From: Hippopus hippopus
Taxonomy: Eukaryota > Mollusca > Bivalvia > Cardiida > Cardiidae
Assembly (NCBI GenBank): GCA_946811185.2
Contig: OX328106.1
Location: 43,784,311 to 43,848,310, forward strand
Reading direction: 5' to 3'
Length of the DNA: 64,000 nucleotides
Positions 53,069-61,769 of this stretch are shown here, piece by piece; positions within the stretch are counted from its first letter, which is position 1, and each line of letters opens with the position of its first letter. Below the pieces are notes generated by a model. It did not search any database. It had not been told where the DNA came from and worked only from the letters and a program-made list of their open reading frames with translations. The position numbers and the translations under genes are program-made.

Positions 53069-53259
53069 AAAAGCTGTCAGTTATAGCGTTTCGCTATTTA
53101 AGGTAAAAACGTAATGGGGTTTACCTTTTTCCCATAGTATATTTCAATAGTGGAAAAAGAAATTTTAGACGTGTATTACACAGTTATGTTATAGTTCCTA
53201 GGCTGACCCTCGGGCTGCTAGGCGCGACTTAACGACCTTCTGCGGACGGTGTAGGTCGG

Positions 53260-53290
53260 GATCAGACTGCAGTGAATGTGCGGTCTGATC
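53260..53290. repeat. Hairpin 2 (GATCAGACTGCA / TGCGGTCTGATC)
   Basis: Twelve-base arms GATCAGACTGCA (53,260-53,271) and TGCGGTCTGATC (53,279-53,290) with one G/T mismatch and a 7-nt loop. Flanking bases (GGACGGTGTAGGTCG on the left, CGAATCTGCCCTGTCCG on the right) extend the stem weakly. Related to hairpin 1 about 0.5 kb upstream. Confidence 0.75.
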
Positions 53291-53488
53291 TCGAATCTGC
53301 CCTGTCCGATAAGGAGTTAACTTTCTCCAAAAAAAAAGCAACCCTGGTTTTGCAATATTTGGGTTTATGCTATCTCCCCGAAAGTGTTGTTAAACGTATT
53401 CAGTAGGAAAGGAGTTAGCACAAGATATCATTAACATTAGAACTTAAATCCATTTTTTTTTGGAAAAATCACACCTCCCACCTATCTC

Positions 53489-53512
53489 TTTTTTTTTTTT
53501 GTGTGTGTGTAC
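53489..53512. repeat. T-run and GT microsatellite
   Basis: Twelve T followed by (GT)5. Confidence 0.9.
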
Positions 53513-53559
53513 ACTTTCGTACTGAAGGCCAAGCGCAGACTCATGTCGTGGAGACCCAG

Positions 53560-53770
53560 TATGATTTGTATATACATGTATGTATAAGTCTATTTTTATA
53601 CTTGTATTTGTAAATATGTCCATGTATCAGTTTGGATGTGCATGCAAGTGCAGGACATGTAATTGCAGAAAATTAATACTGTATATGTATGTGTATGTCT
53701 GTCTTTAAGTGTATATATGTGTATGAGTGTCCATATTACTCGTCTATACATATGTGTATGTGTGTGTGGG

Positions 53771-53835
<65 letters not shown>

Positions 53836-53888
53836 GGGTGTCTGGGTGTGTGTGCGTGTGTGTCTGTGGGTGTGTGTGTGAATGTGTG
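53560..53888. repeat. TG/TA-rich microsatellite region
   Basis: Imperfect TGTATG/TATATG sequence that becomes a (TA)n run at about 53,770-53,787, then (TG)n at about 53,790-53,825, then TG-rich to 53,888. Overlapping open frames on both strands here are repeats of Val/Cys or His/Thr and are not genes. Confidence 0.92.
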
Positions 53889-54206
53889 AAAAAGAGAGTC
53901 CCACGTCATACTATTTGTTAAATGCATTTTGAACCCACCATTTCCTGTTCCATGTTAAACCTCTAAGTCTTGATGTACTCACCTTTGAAAGTTATATTTT
54001 GTCCTCACGTAAAGATATGAGATCTCCACTTTTGTTCTTGACCTGAAAAGGCATACTGAAAACCCACAAAACCAAGGCTCGTTCATAAAGTACAAGTCTA
54101 TGATTAGTACTATTACGATTTCTTTTAACTTGCTTCTTGTTTCTATTTTCTGCTTTTACTGCAACGGTAGATTGATGGCGACTTCGGCTCCCGCACTCCT
54201 TCCTAA

Positions 54207-57200
54207 ATGTTTTCCAGCACATCTAATCCTGGCCATAGTGGCCCTATGCACAACTGTATGCAGATACCACCCTCCTTGATGATTTGCTTACTACGTAATC
54301 CCCAGCCACATCGCCAGGAAATACAAATCTCGCTATTTTATACATATATCACAATTACCGACACCAGTATTTACCTTCAGTTCCTTACATTTATCTACTT
54401 ACCCTTTTTATATATACTTACCTCTGGAGATGTGCATCCTAACCCAGGTATGGATTCTGGAGCCTCTGATACTTCTACTTCTTCAACTACCTCGTATTGT
54501 GAATTACTTAAATCGGGCATCAGTGTTATGCACCTAAACATACAGAGCCTGAGACCAAAACTAGATATTTTACAAGTCGAAACCCAACCTTACGATATTG
54601 TTGTCTTAACAGAAACATGGCTAAATCCTTCCATATCAAATGCCGATCTGTTTATTAGAAATTTTCAGTGTCCTTTCCGCTGTGATCGAAAGGATCGAAA
54701 TGGCGGCGGCGTATCTATTTACGTTCGTGACGGCATTTACGCCGAACAAAAACACGATTTGTCCATTGAAGGAGTAGAAGCACTCTGGGTTGAACTGAAG
54801 CTGGGTAAAAATAAAATCTTACTAGGTGGATTCTACCGTCCTCCTGACTCAAACAATGACCAATGGCTCTTGATGGAACAGAGTCTAGACCAAGCATTCG
54901 ACAAATCGTATGACAATATAATCGTCACTGGAGACTTTAACATGCACTTTCTCTCTCAGGCTTCAGATAAGATAAAAAATCTCATCGCATCACACAGTGC
55001 ACACCAACTGATTGACACACCGACTCACTTTACAGAAACATCAAGCTCGCTTATCGATCTTATTTTTGTTAAAAATAAGAATCACGTCATTTCAAGCTTC
55101 GTTGCCGACCCATTTATTCCTGAACTTACCCGTTTCCATTGCCCAGTCGTTGCTGTCCTCAAGTTTGACAAACCTAAATTTAAGTCGTTCAAACGTCACA
55201 TCTGGCTTTATGACAAAGGTAACTACGATGAATATAGAAATAAACTACGAAACGTAGACTGGAACTTGCTTACAGATGACAATGACCCCGATAAAACAAT
55301 ACAAAATATTACTGACAAGATCATTTCAGTCGCCTCTAAAACCATTCCTAACAAAACAATCACTGTCAGACCAAACGATATTCCATGGATGAACACTGAA
55401 ATACGCAAACTTATTAGAACACGCAAAAGATTACATAAAGAAGCCAAACGGCTAAACAATGTTGAAACATGGTCAAAGTTTAGAGAAGCGCGAAATACTG
55501 TAACAAAACATATACGCAAAGCCAAATTAAACTACCAAAATAAATTAGTTGAAATAATCAATTCATCCAGTACTTCACCAAAGACATGGTTCAAAGTCGC
55601 TAAACGATTAACACAAAAGCAAACAACATGCACCATTCCAACTCTTTATGATAACAATATGGAAGCATCTACAGACATATCCAAAGCGGAACTTTTGAAT
55701 TCGTATTTTTCTAGACAATCGACACTGGACGATCACGATCAACAACTACCACACAACATAACATTTATCGAATCTACCTTGTCGCATCTCACTATTACTC
55801 CATGCGACGTAAAAGACGCAATTTCTCTCATTGATTCCTCTAAGGCTAGTGGTCCTGACTTTGTTAGCCCAAAACTTCTGTGTGAAGGGTCTACAGAATT
55901 ATGTACTGTCTTATCTCACCTATTTAATTCACTTCTTGCCTTATCTTACTTCCCCAGTACTTGGAAACTAGCAAATGTTACACCTATATTTAAAAAGGGT
56001 GATCCATCCAAGCCATCTAACTATCGACCAATTTCTCTGCTTAGTTGTCTTGGTAAATTATTTGAAAGATGTGTCCACAAATATTTATACAACTACCTGA
56101 ATGATAACAGACTTTTGACGAAGTATCAGTCCGGATTTATCAAAGGTGACTCGACTACCAACCAATTAATTTTTATCTATGATGACATAAACCGAGCTTT
56201 GGACGAAGGACTTGAGGTCCGTACCGTGTTCTGTGACATCTCCAAAGCGTTTGATCGAGTGTGGCACAGAGGTCTCCTCCACAAACTGTCTTCGCTTGGT
56301 ATCTGTGGACCTCTCCTCAAATGGTTTTCTTCTTACTTAACATTACGGAAACAACGTGTTGTTTGCTCTAACGTTTCGTCAGACTGGTCTATTATCAATG
56401 CTGGTGTCCCCCAGGGCTCCATTTTAGGGCCTTTATTATTCCTAATTTATATAAACGACATAGTGTCCCAAATCAACACTAACGTTCGTCTTTTTGCCGA
56501 CGATACCAGTTTGTATGTAATTGTGGAAACACCAGATCAGGCAGCGACAGCTCTTAACACAGACCTTGAAGCTGTTCATTGTTGGTCTAAAACCTGGCTA
56601 GTTTCTTTCAATCCTTCAAAAACAGAGTCTATTATATTTTCAAGGAAACGAAAGAAACCTGAACATCCTTCCCTTTACATGAATAATGTGGCCATAAAAA
56701 ATGTATCCTCACATATGCATCTTGGTGTTACTTTTTCTGAAGACCTGAAATGGTCATCCCATATATCTTTTATACTTAAGAAAGCTTGGCAGAGAATTGG
56801 AATGATGAAAACTGTCAAACATTTCTTAAATAGGTCTAGCCTCGAACGAATGTACTTTTCTTTTATTCGACCTCTCTTAGAATATTCAGATGTCGTCTGG
56901 GATAATTGCACAGAAACCTTGAAACATGAAATCGAGGCAGTACACAACGAAGCAGCTAGAATTGTTACTGGTGCTACTAAATATTGTAACATCCAGAAAC
57001 TCCTATGCGATCTTAAGTGGGAAACACTAGCAGCAAGAAGACGTAAACATAGACTCATTTTACTTTATAAAATGTTAAACGGTCTATCACCCACGTACCT
57101 GTCAAATCTTATCCCTGGGCGTGATCAAACCGATCCTGGAAGATACAATTTAAGGAGTATCAGGTGTGTAAACGCAAGGACCCAATCCTACAGCTCTTCT

Positions 57201-57638
57201 TTTTTACCTCGCACAATTCGGGAATGGAATACCTTGCCACAAAGTACAAGAAACGCCGCGTCCTTATCACAGTTTAAATCAGTATTAAACCGCACCTTAC
57301 AAAAATCATCTCCATTGCTTAATTTTGGGACACGAAAGGGACAGATCTTACATGCACGCTTACGCTTAGGATGTAGTTCGCTTAACCATGATCTACACAG
57401 ACGATCTCTAATCGACTCACCATTATGTTCCTGTGGCCAAATCGAAACTGTAGATCACTACCTTCTTTATTGTCCTAAGTATCATCAGCTACGTAATCAA
57501 AATTTTTATGATATTCCATGTCCGCTTATCACCTCCAATTTATTAAATGGAAACGAACACCTTACCTTTGAACAAAACAAGTACATATTTGCTTGTGTCC
57601 ATCACTTTATTTTAGCGTCAAAAAGATTTTCTTCATAG
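54207..57638 (+). CDS. Retrotransposon ORF2: endonuclease-reverse transcriptase (1,143 aa)
   Basis: Replication protein of the element: nicks target DNA and copies the RNA from the nick. A hydrophobic N-terminus (residues about 41-72) leads into a 2A-like SGDVHPNPGM (73-82). The APE endonuclease spans about 105-320: N111 in HLNIQSL, E136 in LTETWL, GGFYRPP, D243 and N245 in TGDFN, SSSLIDLIF, and H311 in RFHCPV where SDH is the more usual form. The reverse transcriptase spans about 590-840: KKGDPSKPSNYRPISLL, D677 in FCDISKAFDRVW, GVPQGSILGPLLF, and FADD with D765 and D766. The C-terminus has a Cys/His motif, CSCGQIETVDHYLLYC (1,074-1,089). Length and frame are complete. A TAA codon lies directly before the ATG, so this is the earliest start in frame. 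No ribonuclease H domain was recognised. Confidence 0.93.
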   Translation: MFSSTSNPGHSGPMHNCMQIPPSLMICLLRNPQPHRQEIQISLFYTYITITDTSIYLQFLTFIYLPFLYILTSGDVHPNPGMDSGASDTSTSSTTSYCELLKSGISVMHLNIQSLRPKLDILQVETQPYDIVVLTETWLNPSISNADLFIRNFQCPFRCDRKDRNGGGVSIYVRDGIYAEQKHDLSIEGVEALWVELKLGKNKILLGGFYRPPDSNNDQWLLMEQSLDQAFDKSYDNIIVTGDFNMHFLSQASDKIKNLIASHSAHQLIDTPTHFTETSSSLIDLIFVKNKNHVISSFVADPFIPELTRFHCPVVAVLKFDKPKFKSFKRHIWLYDKGNYDEYRNKLRNVDWNLLTDDNDPDKTIQNITDKIISVASKTIPNKTITVRPNDIPWMNTEIRKLIRTRKRLHKEAKRLNNVETWSKFREARNTVTKHIRKAKLNYQNKLVEIINSSSTSPKTWFKVAKRLTQKQTTCTIPTLYDNNMEASTDISKAELLNSYFSRQSTLDDHDQQLPHNITFIESTLSHLTITPCDVKDAISLIDSSKASGPDFVSPKLLCEGSTELCTVLSHLFNSLLALSYFPSTWKLANVTPIFKKGDPSKPSNYRPISLLSCLGKLFERCVHKYLYNYLNDNRLLTKYQSGFIKGDSTTNQLIFIYDDINRALDEGLEVRTVFCDISKAFDRVWHRGLLHKLSSLGICGPLLKWFSSYLTLRKQRVVCSNVSSDWSIINAGVPQGSILGPLLFLIYINDIVSQINTNVRLFADDTSLYVIVETPDQAATALNTDLEAVHCWSKTWLVSFNPSKTESIIFSRKRKKPEHPSLYMNNVAIKNVSSHMHLGVTFSEDLKWSSHISFILKKAWQRIGMMKTVKHFLNRSSLERMYFSFIRPLLEYSDVVWDNCTETLKHEIEAVHNEAARIVTGATKYCNIQKLLCDLKWETLAARRRKHRLILLYKMLNGLSPTYLSNLIPGRDQTDPGRYNLRSIRCVNARTQSYSSSFLPRTIREWNTLPQSTRNAASLSQFKSVLNRTLQKSSPLLNFGTRKGQILHARLRLGCSSLNHDLHRRSLIDSPLCSCGQIETVDHYLLYCPKYHQLRNQNFYDIPCPLITSNLLNGNEHLTFEQNKYIFACVHHFILASKRFSS

Positions 57639-58007
57639 GCTGGGTGTCTGGAGCCAGTCGTCATCTCAATCTCCGTTGCTATGATTCAATAACCTAAATC
57701 CACCTGTATATTACGCTTTGTGAACTCCCAAGTGAAGGGAGAAGAAAACAGGAAGTGGATATCATTTCTATATTTTTTGTCTTTATTTTCGGTATCATAT
57801 CTACTTTCTTTACTTTAAAGCTATGGCATCTCAATATGTGGTATTTTTTAATAAGTATGAAAACATCTTTAGGAGAGGAATTAATATAAGTTATTCTTAG
57901 CTTGTTTTCCAATCCTACCTATCAACCTTTGAAACTTGTTATACCATGTATCATTTCTTTTATTTTACATGTGTATTTGTATCAACATAATAAATAAAGT
58001 TTAAACT
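57639..58007 (+). other. Retrotransposon 3' untranslated region
   Basis: 369 bp of AT-rich sequence after the ORF2 stop. It ends ATAATAAATAAAGTTTAAACT against the right target-site duplication, with no long poly(A). No terminal microsatellite of the kind many CR1/L2 elements carry is obvious. Confidence 0.8.
57989..57998 (+). promoter_or_regulatory. Overlapping polyadenylation signals
   Basis: Two overlapping AATAAA hexamers (57,989-57,994 and 57,993-57,998), 10-20 bp before the element's 3' end, where cleavage would be expected. Confidence 0.7.
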
Positions 58008-58019
58008 AAAGCGCAATGC
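58008..58019 (+). repeat. Target-site duplication, right copy
   Basis: AAAGCGCAATGC, identical to the satellite consensus at this offset. The satellite continues without loss directly after it. Confidence 0.9.
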
Positions 58020-58882
58020 GACAGACCATTATGCCTCTCAGCATTACCATGCGACATTAATTGATAAGTCCTTTAAACCTTTCAGGCTATTCAAAAAGCA
58101 ACATTAAAGGAATTTCCCCCTGACTGCACTGAGGAAAACTGCTCCCTCTTTTACTTAAATTATTCCATTATTTATTCATCAATGATTTATCTATTTTTTT
58201 CTCTCATATCTTTCCTGTCCAAAGGTACCATCAGTAAAAACTCTAATTATCTAATTATTTTCTATGTGTTCTCAACAACTTTATGTAGGGAAAAAGGCAC
58301 TTGAAAAAATTGCTTTGTTTTTTTTTTTAATGCAACAGCTATCATTGCTTCTGAAAAGGAGTCTATCTGGTTTATTCAATTAGGCCACAATTCTTCCCGA
58401 CTTTTAATCTACATAGACAATTGATAGTCTGGACATATCCAAAGTTTCAATGAGAGACACAAGAAGCTGATCTTAACAACATATGGGAAATTCCTGTCAA
58501 ACAGGTGACTCAGGTGGGTGGGGGTCGGTTCAGAGACCGACCTTCTGTCACCTGTTTTATTCAAAGAATCGCCCAATGTTGGTGTCTTTTGGCATGTATC
58601 GACAGTGCATGCCTTCCTCTCTTCAAAAGATTACATATAAGCCTTCAAATACACTCGGAAATTTAGAAAAAAACGAATTTCTGACTCGTAGTAGACCATA
58701 GTGCGTAATTAGGTCATAAAAAAACAAAATAGTCCCTAGACAAATAACACAGCCACGCTCACTTTTTCAAGATACGATCAAACCAACACCAAAAACACCT
58801 TTTAAACATGTCCTTCCATTTTTCTGATAAAACAAAATAACAAATCTGCTTCGTATCAAATTTTCAAATGGAACTACTTTTG
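58020..58882. repeat. Satellite array, right remainder of last monomer
   Basis: Directly after the retrotransposon's right target-site copy, the satellite resumes in phase (GACAGACCATTATG) and runs 863 bp before breaking off inside sub-repeat A, just after GGAACTACTTTTG. With 50,683-50,967 it forms monomer U26 (about 1,148 bp), which is truncated. It carries private changes, for example CAGAGACCGACC in the hairpin loop near 58,535, and shares GAAATTTAG (near 58,660) with U24. Confidence 0.96.
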
Positions 58883-58883
58883 G

Positions 58884-58973
58884 CTACTACGACCCGGAAG
58901 GAAATCATTCTCGTACTACTACGACCCGGAAGCAAATCATTCTCGTATGACCTGGAAGCAAATCGTTCTCGTG
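58884..58973. repeat. 32-bp minisatellite at the array edge
   Basis: Two nearly identical 32-bp copies (58,884-58,915 and 58,916-58,947) built on CTACTACGACCCGGAAG and AAATCATTCTCGTA, then a shortened third copy (58,948-58,973). They begin one base after the last satellite base. The satellite's GGAACTACTTTTG and this motif share only a CTACT. Confidence 0.88.
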
Positions 58974-59571
58974 TTAAACCAAGAAAATCGGGCCCATCTC
59001 ACAGAAGCTACTTAATCCTTTATAATGTAGGTTAACTGAAAGAATGGTCTAGTGGACATCTTATAGCCATAATGAGCACCTCTGCTACATATATATACAT
59101 ATTGTATTTCTCTGAAGACACTACTCTCTGATAATAACAGTGAAAAAAAAAAGAGGCTTCCGCCTGTTTTCGACAAGTGTTCATTAGGACTACAATGTAT
59201 GTGGTCAGAGTCACCTAATACTTCCCCAAGAAAGAGTAAAGTTGCACTCATTTTTTCGAGAAAAAGTCACATTAAAATTGTGAACAAATCTGAGACCTGT
59301 GTTTTGATCTCATCAAAGAAAACAGTAGAGCAGTTCTAGAAAAGCTAGAAATCACATTTTCATTTACATCGTCAGAATCAAGTTTTAAAAGGCACAGCTT
59401 TTGATACTCGTGTCACGCTAAAATTGTGTGTTTGTTTGCATTGAAATTCCGTAACTTAGACCTTCTGGTACACTTTAATGGCAAAACCATCGCTTTATTT
59501 GTTGCCTCTATAAAATGTTCGTCCAGTGGCCTACTCAAAGAGTCAAAAATAAAAATAAAATAATGGGCAGT
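58974..59571. other. Unassigned AT-rich flank
   Basis: About 600 bp between the minisatellite and the fold-back element. The open frames on the minus strand here are short, contain no recognisable domain and overlap each other; I see no gene, RNA or clear repeat. Confidence 0.6.
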
Positions 59572-59690
59572 AGAAGATTCGGACCCAAGAAGATTCGGCC
59601 AAAAGCAAAAAGTGGAGAAGATTTGGATCCAAGTAGATTTGGCCCACATAGGAGAAGATTCGGCCCAATTGAGAAGAAGATTCGGCCCTA
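59572..59690 (+). repeat. Left inverted array of the fold-back element
   Basis: AGAAGATT[C/T]GG[A/C]CC-type units at about 59,572, 59,588, 59,616, 59,634, 59,653 and 59,675. Degenerate toward the middle of the array. Confidence 0.85.
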
Positions 59691-60239
59691 ATTTTAGATT
59701 ATATTCGTTGTGTTGATATTGTTGTTTTCACTTATTCTTGTTGCGTAACTTTCGATTGCAGATTTACCTTCAAATAACTTTTATGCATACTTGGACATTA
59801 AAGATTTATAACTGTTTTGATTAATTTTGTGGTTGATTTTATCTAAATATTGCTCATTTTTGTAAATTTTCCTGTTTGCTTTAGTTGTTTAAATCCATTG
59901 CAAACTGTCAGACATTTTTTCTTATTTCTATTTCGATTGTGGTTATGAGTGGATTGTTTGTCTGATTCGATTGTTTATTAAACGATTCCTTTTGAAATAT
60001 AAAAAGATGTTTTGTGTTTTATGTGTATGTGTGTATGTTTAAGTTCATGTCTGATCTTTGACAATATCTGATATAATTATGCGAGAGATTCTTGCGTAGA
60101 ATGTGCTGAAAAATAGTTCCGTTCAACTTTTTACAAAACGTCAAGAAATTAAATGCACAGTGACATATTCAAATGATTTACTCATCAAGACTGAGCTAAG
60201 GTTTATGTCTAGGGATGACAGGGATAAGAGTAAATATCA

Positions 60240-60475
60240 AGTCCGGGTACTTCAGTAACCTCGAGTTTAGACTAAACGATCCTGAGCAAAAGAGCTTATG
60301 AAAACATTGAAGAAAGAAAAGATAATGCTGGTAACCAGCATTTTCTCTTTTTTGTACAATGTTTTCTACATTTTAGCGACAAATTACATCATTTGAACCA
60401 CATTTACATGTAATTGTCTGCAATTTGAACAAGTCTAAAATTTTCTAGTCTGGTATAGGGTTAAAAGGGTAAGAT
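60240..60475 (-). repeat. Dispersed repeat, second copy (of 52.25-52.48 kb)
   Basis: Minus-strand copy of the repeat in the retrotransposon's inter-ORF region, here inside the fold-back element. Its hairpin AATGCTGGTAACCAGCATT (60,324-60,342) has perfect 9-bp arms around a single base, whereas the first copy has one mismatch. Confidence 0.65.
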
Positions 60476-60837
60476 TTTGAGGTTAAATATGAACGATAAT
60501 GAAAATAGATACTGCAGAATGGTGTTTATCACATCTTTACCTGGCTTTCGTAACCAACACATGTCTCTATCTATATGAGAAAAACATTAATTAATGACAA
60601 GCTTAACGGTCTCAATACTTCCCAAAACGTAAAAAAAGAATCGGAACATATAAACTGAAATAGATCTCGGAAAAAATTATAAGGAATTATTAAAAGTATT
60701 AATAAATGGCGATTATAGAACACGTTAATGATCATTTTGTTCAACAAAACTTCTGTTAAAGATAAAGATTACCATGATGTTTTAAAAACTGATTCTATTC
60801 GTAGAGATAATTCGCTAGAAATGCGATAAAACAACGT

Positions 60838-60946
60838 GGGCCGAATTTTCTCAACCTCGGGGCCGAAGCTTCTCGACTTTGGGGCCGAATCTTTTCAAAA
60901 ATTGCTGGTTGACGTTGGGCCGAATCTTCTTGGGTCCAAATCTTCT
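60838..60946 (-). repeat. Right inverted array of the fold-back element
   Basis: GGGCCGAA[T/G][C/T]TTCT-type units at about 60,838, 60,860, 60,882, 60,917 and 60,932, the reverse complement of the left array. Confidence 0.85.
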
Positions 60947-61080
60947 GACATCCAATATATGGCACTTTTGACAACCGATTGCCATTTTCGCTATTCCACT
61001 CCCATACCAAACTAGTAGCCCCCAAAAATTACAGTGAAAAGAGCATTCCCAGTTTTTTTTTTTTTTGCAAAATAAATTTC

Positions 61081-61148
61081 ACACACACACACACACATCC
61101 ACCACCACCACCCCCACACACACACACCCCACACACACACACGCACAC
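61081..61148. repeat. AC microsatellite with CCA interruptions
   Basis: (AC)n, then CCACCACCACC, then (AC)n again. Confidence 0.95.
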
Positions 61149-61769
61149 ATGATCCCTGGTTAACCCTATACATGCTGTGGGTACTACATCACATTGTTTA
61201 TATGAATTTCTGTAATAAATCTAAACAATACATTTTTTTGGGTAGAATGTGTAATGTTTTAAATGCAGAGGCCCAAATTACCTCCTTCTTGTGGAACCCT
61301 GATAGAAAGGGGGGGGTAGATTTGTGGTGTTACCGAGATATCTATTAACTTTCTGAATTCTCGTAAGAAAAAAGGTCTAAAAAGTGAGACCTAAAATTCC
61401 TAAAAGTAGTTATTGATGAAATCTCTGTAAATCCTTGGAAAACATACAGGTCTTCTTCAGATAAAACTGAGTTTGGATGAAGTCATAATTGGCAAAACTA
61501 CGAGTATGGAAAGGCCACTGTGTTATTTTGAAATAATGACACTAATCCTCCCTTGCCCATTATTAAATGCTGCTGGTTTTTTTTTTTTTTTTTTCTAACT
61601 ATAGAAGGTGTAAGGGGCTACACCAATGTCATAAAGGCAAAGAATCAGCACAAAGACTAATAGTCAGAGGGGCAGGAGAATGTAAGCTGAAAAACAAACA
61701 TGCAAGAAAGCACCCAAGTGTCGTTTCAGTACTGGTATACCTATTTTTGCTAGGAGGAAAATATATATT
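61149..61769. other. Unassigned AT-rich sequence
   Basis: No gene, RNA or repeat recognised apart from a T-run at 61,577-61,594 and an 8-G run near 61,310. The start (CTGGTTAACCCTATACATGCTG) faintly recalls bivalve hairpin repeats with TTAACCC; not pursued as a call. Confidence 0.5.

Larger units (their letters stand above)
52109..54206 (+). other. Long inter-ORF region of the retrotransposon
   Basis: 2,098 bp without a supportable gene, far longer than the usual short gap between ORF1 and ORF2. It contains a repeat shared with the right flank (52,247-52,480), two hairpins of a common family (52,744-52,817 and 53,260-53,290), a C-run with CA repeats (53,046-53,068) and TG/TA microsatellites (53,489-53,512, 53,560-53,888). 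I read it as the original gap plus one or more older nested insertions; no clear nested target-site duplication was found. Short open frames here are low-complexity shadows. Confidence 0.75.
50968..58007 (+). mobile_element. Full-length non-LTR retrotransposon, CR1/L2-like (7,040 bp)
   Basis: The element interrupts the satellite in phase and is flanked by 12-bp direct repeats (AAAG[T/C]GCAATGC). In order it has a 259-bp 5' leader, ORF1 (coiled coil and RNA-binding-like), a 2.1-kb inter-ORF segment, ORF2 (APE endonuclease and reverse transcriptase), and a 369-bp 3' tail with overlapping AATAAA signals and no LTR or long poly(A). Both ORFs are open and the duplication differs by one base, so insertion is young. 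The ORF2 architecture (2A-like leader, APE endonuclease, FADD reverse transcriptase, CSCG...H...C C-terminus) fits the Jockey superfamily, CR1/L2 group; clade placement is by recognition, not by tree. Confidence 0.92.
59572..60946. mobile_element. Fold-back DNA element with GGGCCGAATCTTCT arrays (1,375 bp)
   Basis: The outermost 29 bases (59,572-59,600, beginning AGAAGATTCGGACCC) match the reverse complement of 60,918-60,946 at 28 of 29 positions. Inside each end the core AGAAGATTCGGCCC is repeated at irregular 15-30 bp intervals: about six copies in 59,572-59,690, and about five in the opposite orientation in 60,838-60,946. The middle is AT-rich without a transposase or any domain, so this is a non-autonomous, MITE or fold-back type element. 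Superfamily not assigned; no clear target-site duplication could be read. Confidence 0.8.

Noticed and set aside
53596..53927. Five overlapping small ORFs rich in His/Thr or Val/Cys
   Set aside because: Translations of TG/TA microsatellite on both strands.
55134..55145. RFHCPV instead of SDHxPV read as an inactivated endonuclease
   Set aside because: I recall RYHCP/RFHCP forms in related invertebrate elements, so it may be a family trait; the other catalytic motifs are present.
55428..55442. Other-frame ORFs inside ORF1 and ORF2 (e.g. minus-strand 127 aa at 56,675-57,058)
   Set aside because: Shadows of the retrotransposon coding frames with no domain of their own.
59012..59251. 79-aa and overlapping 60-aa minus-strand ORFs in the right flank
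   Set aside because: Overlapping frames in AT-rich DNA, no motif and no supporting splice or promoter signals.
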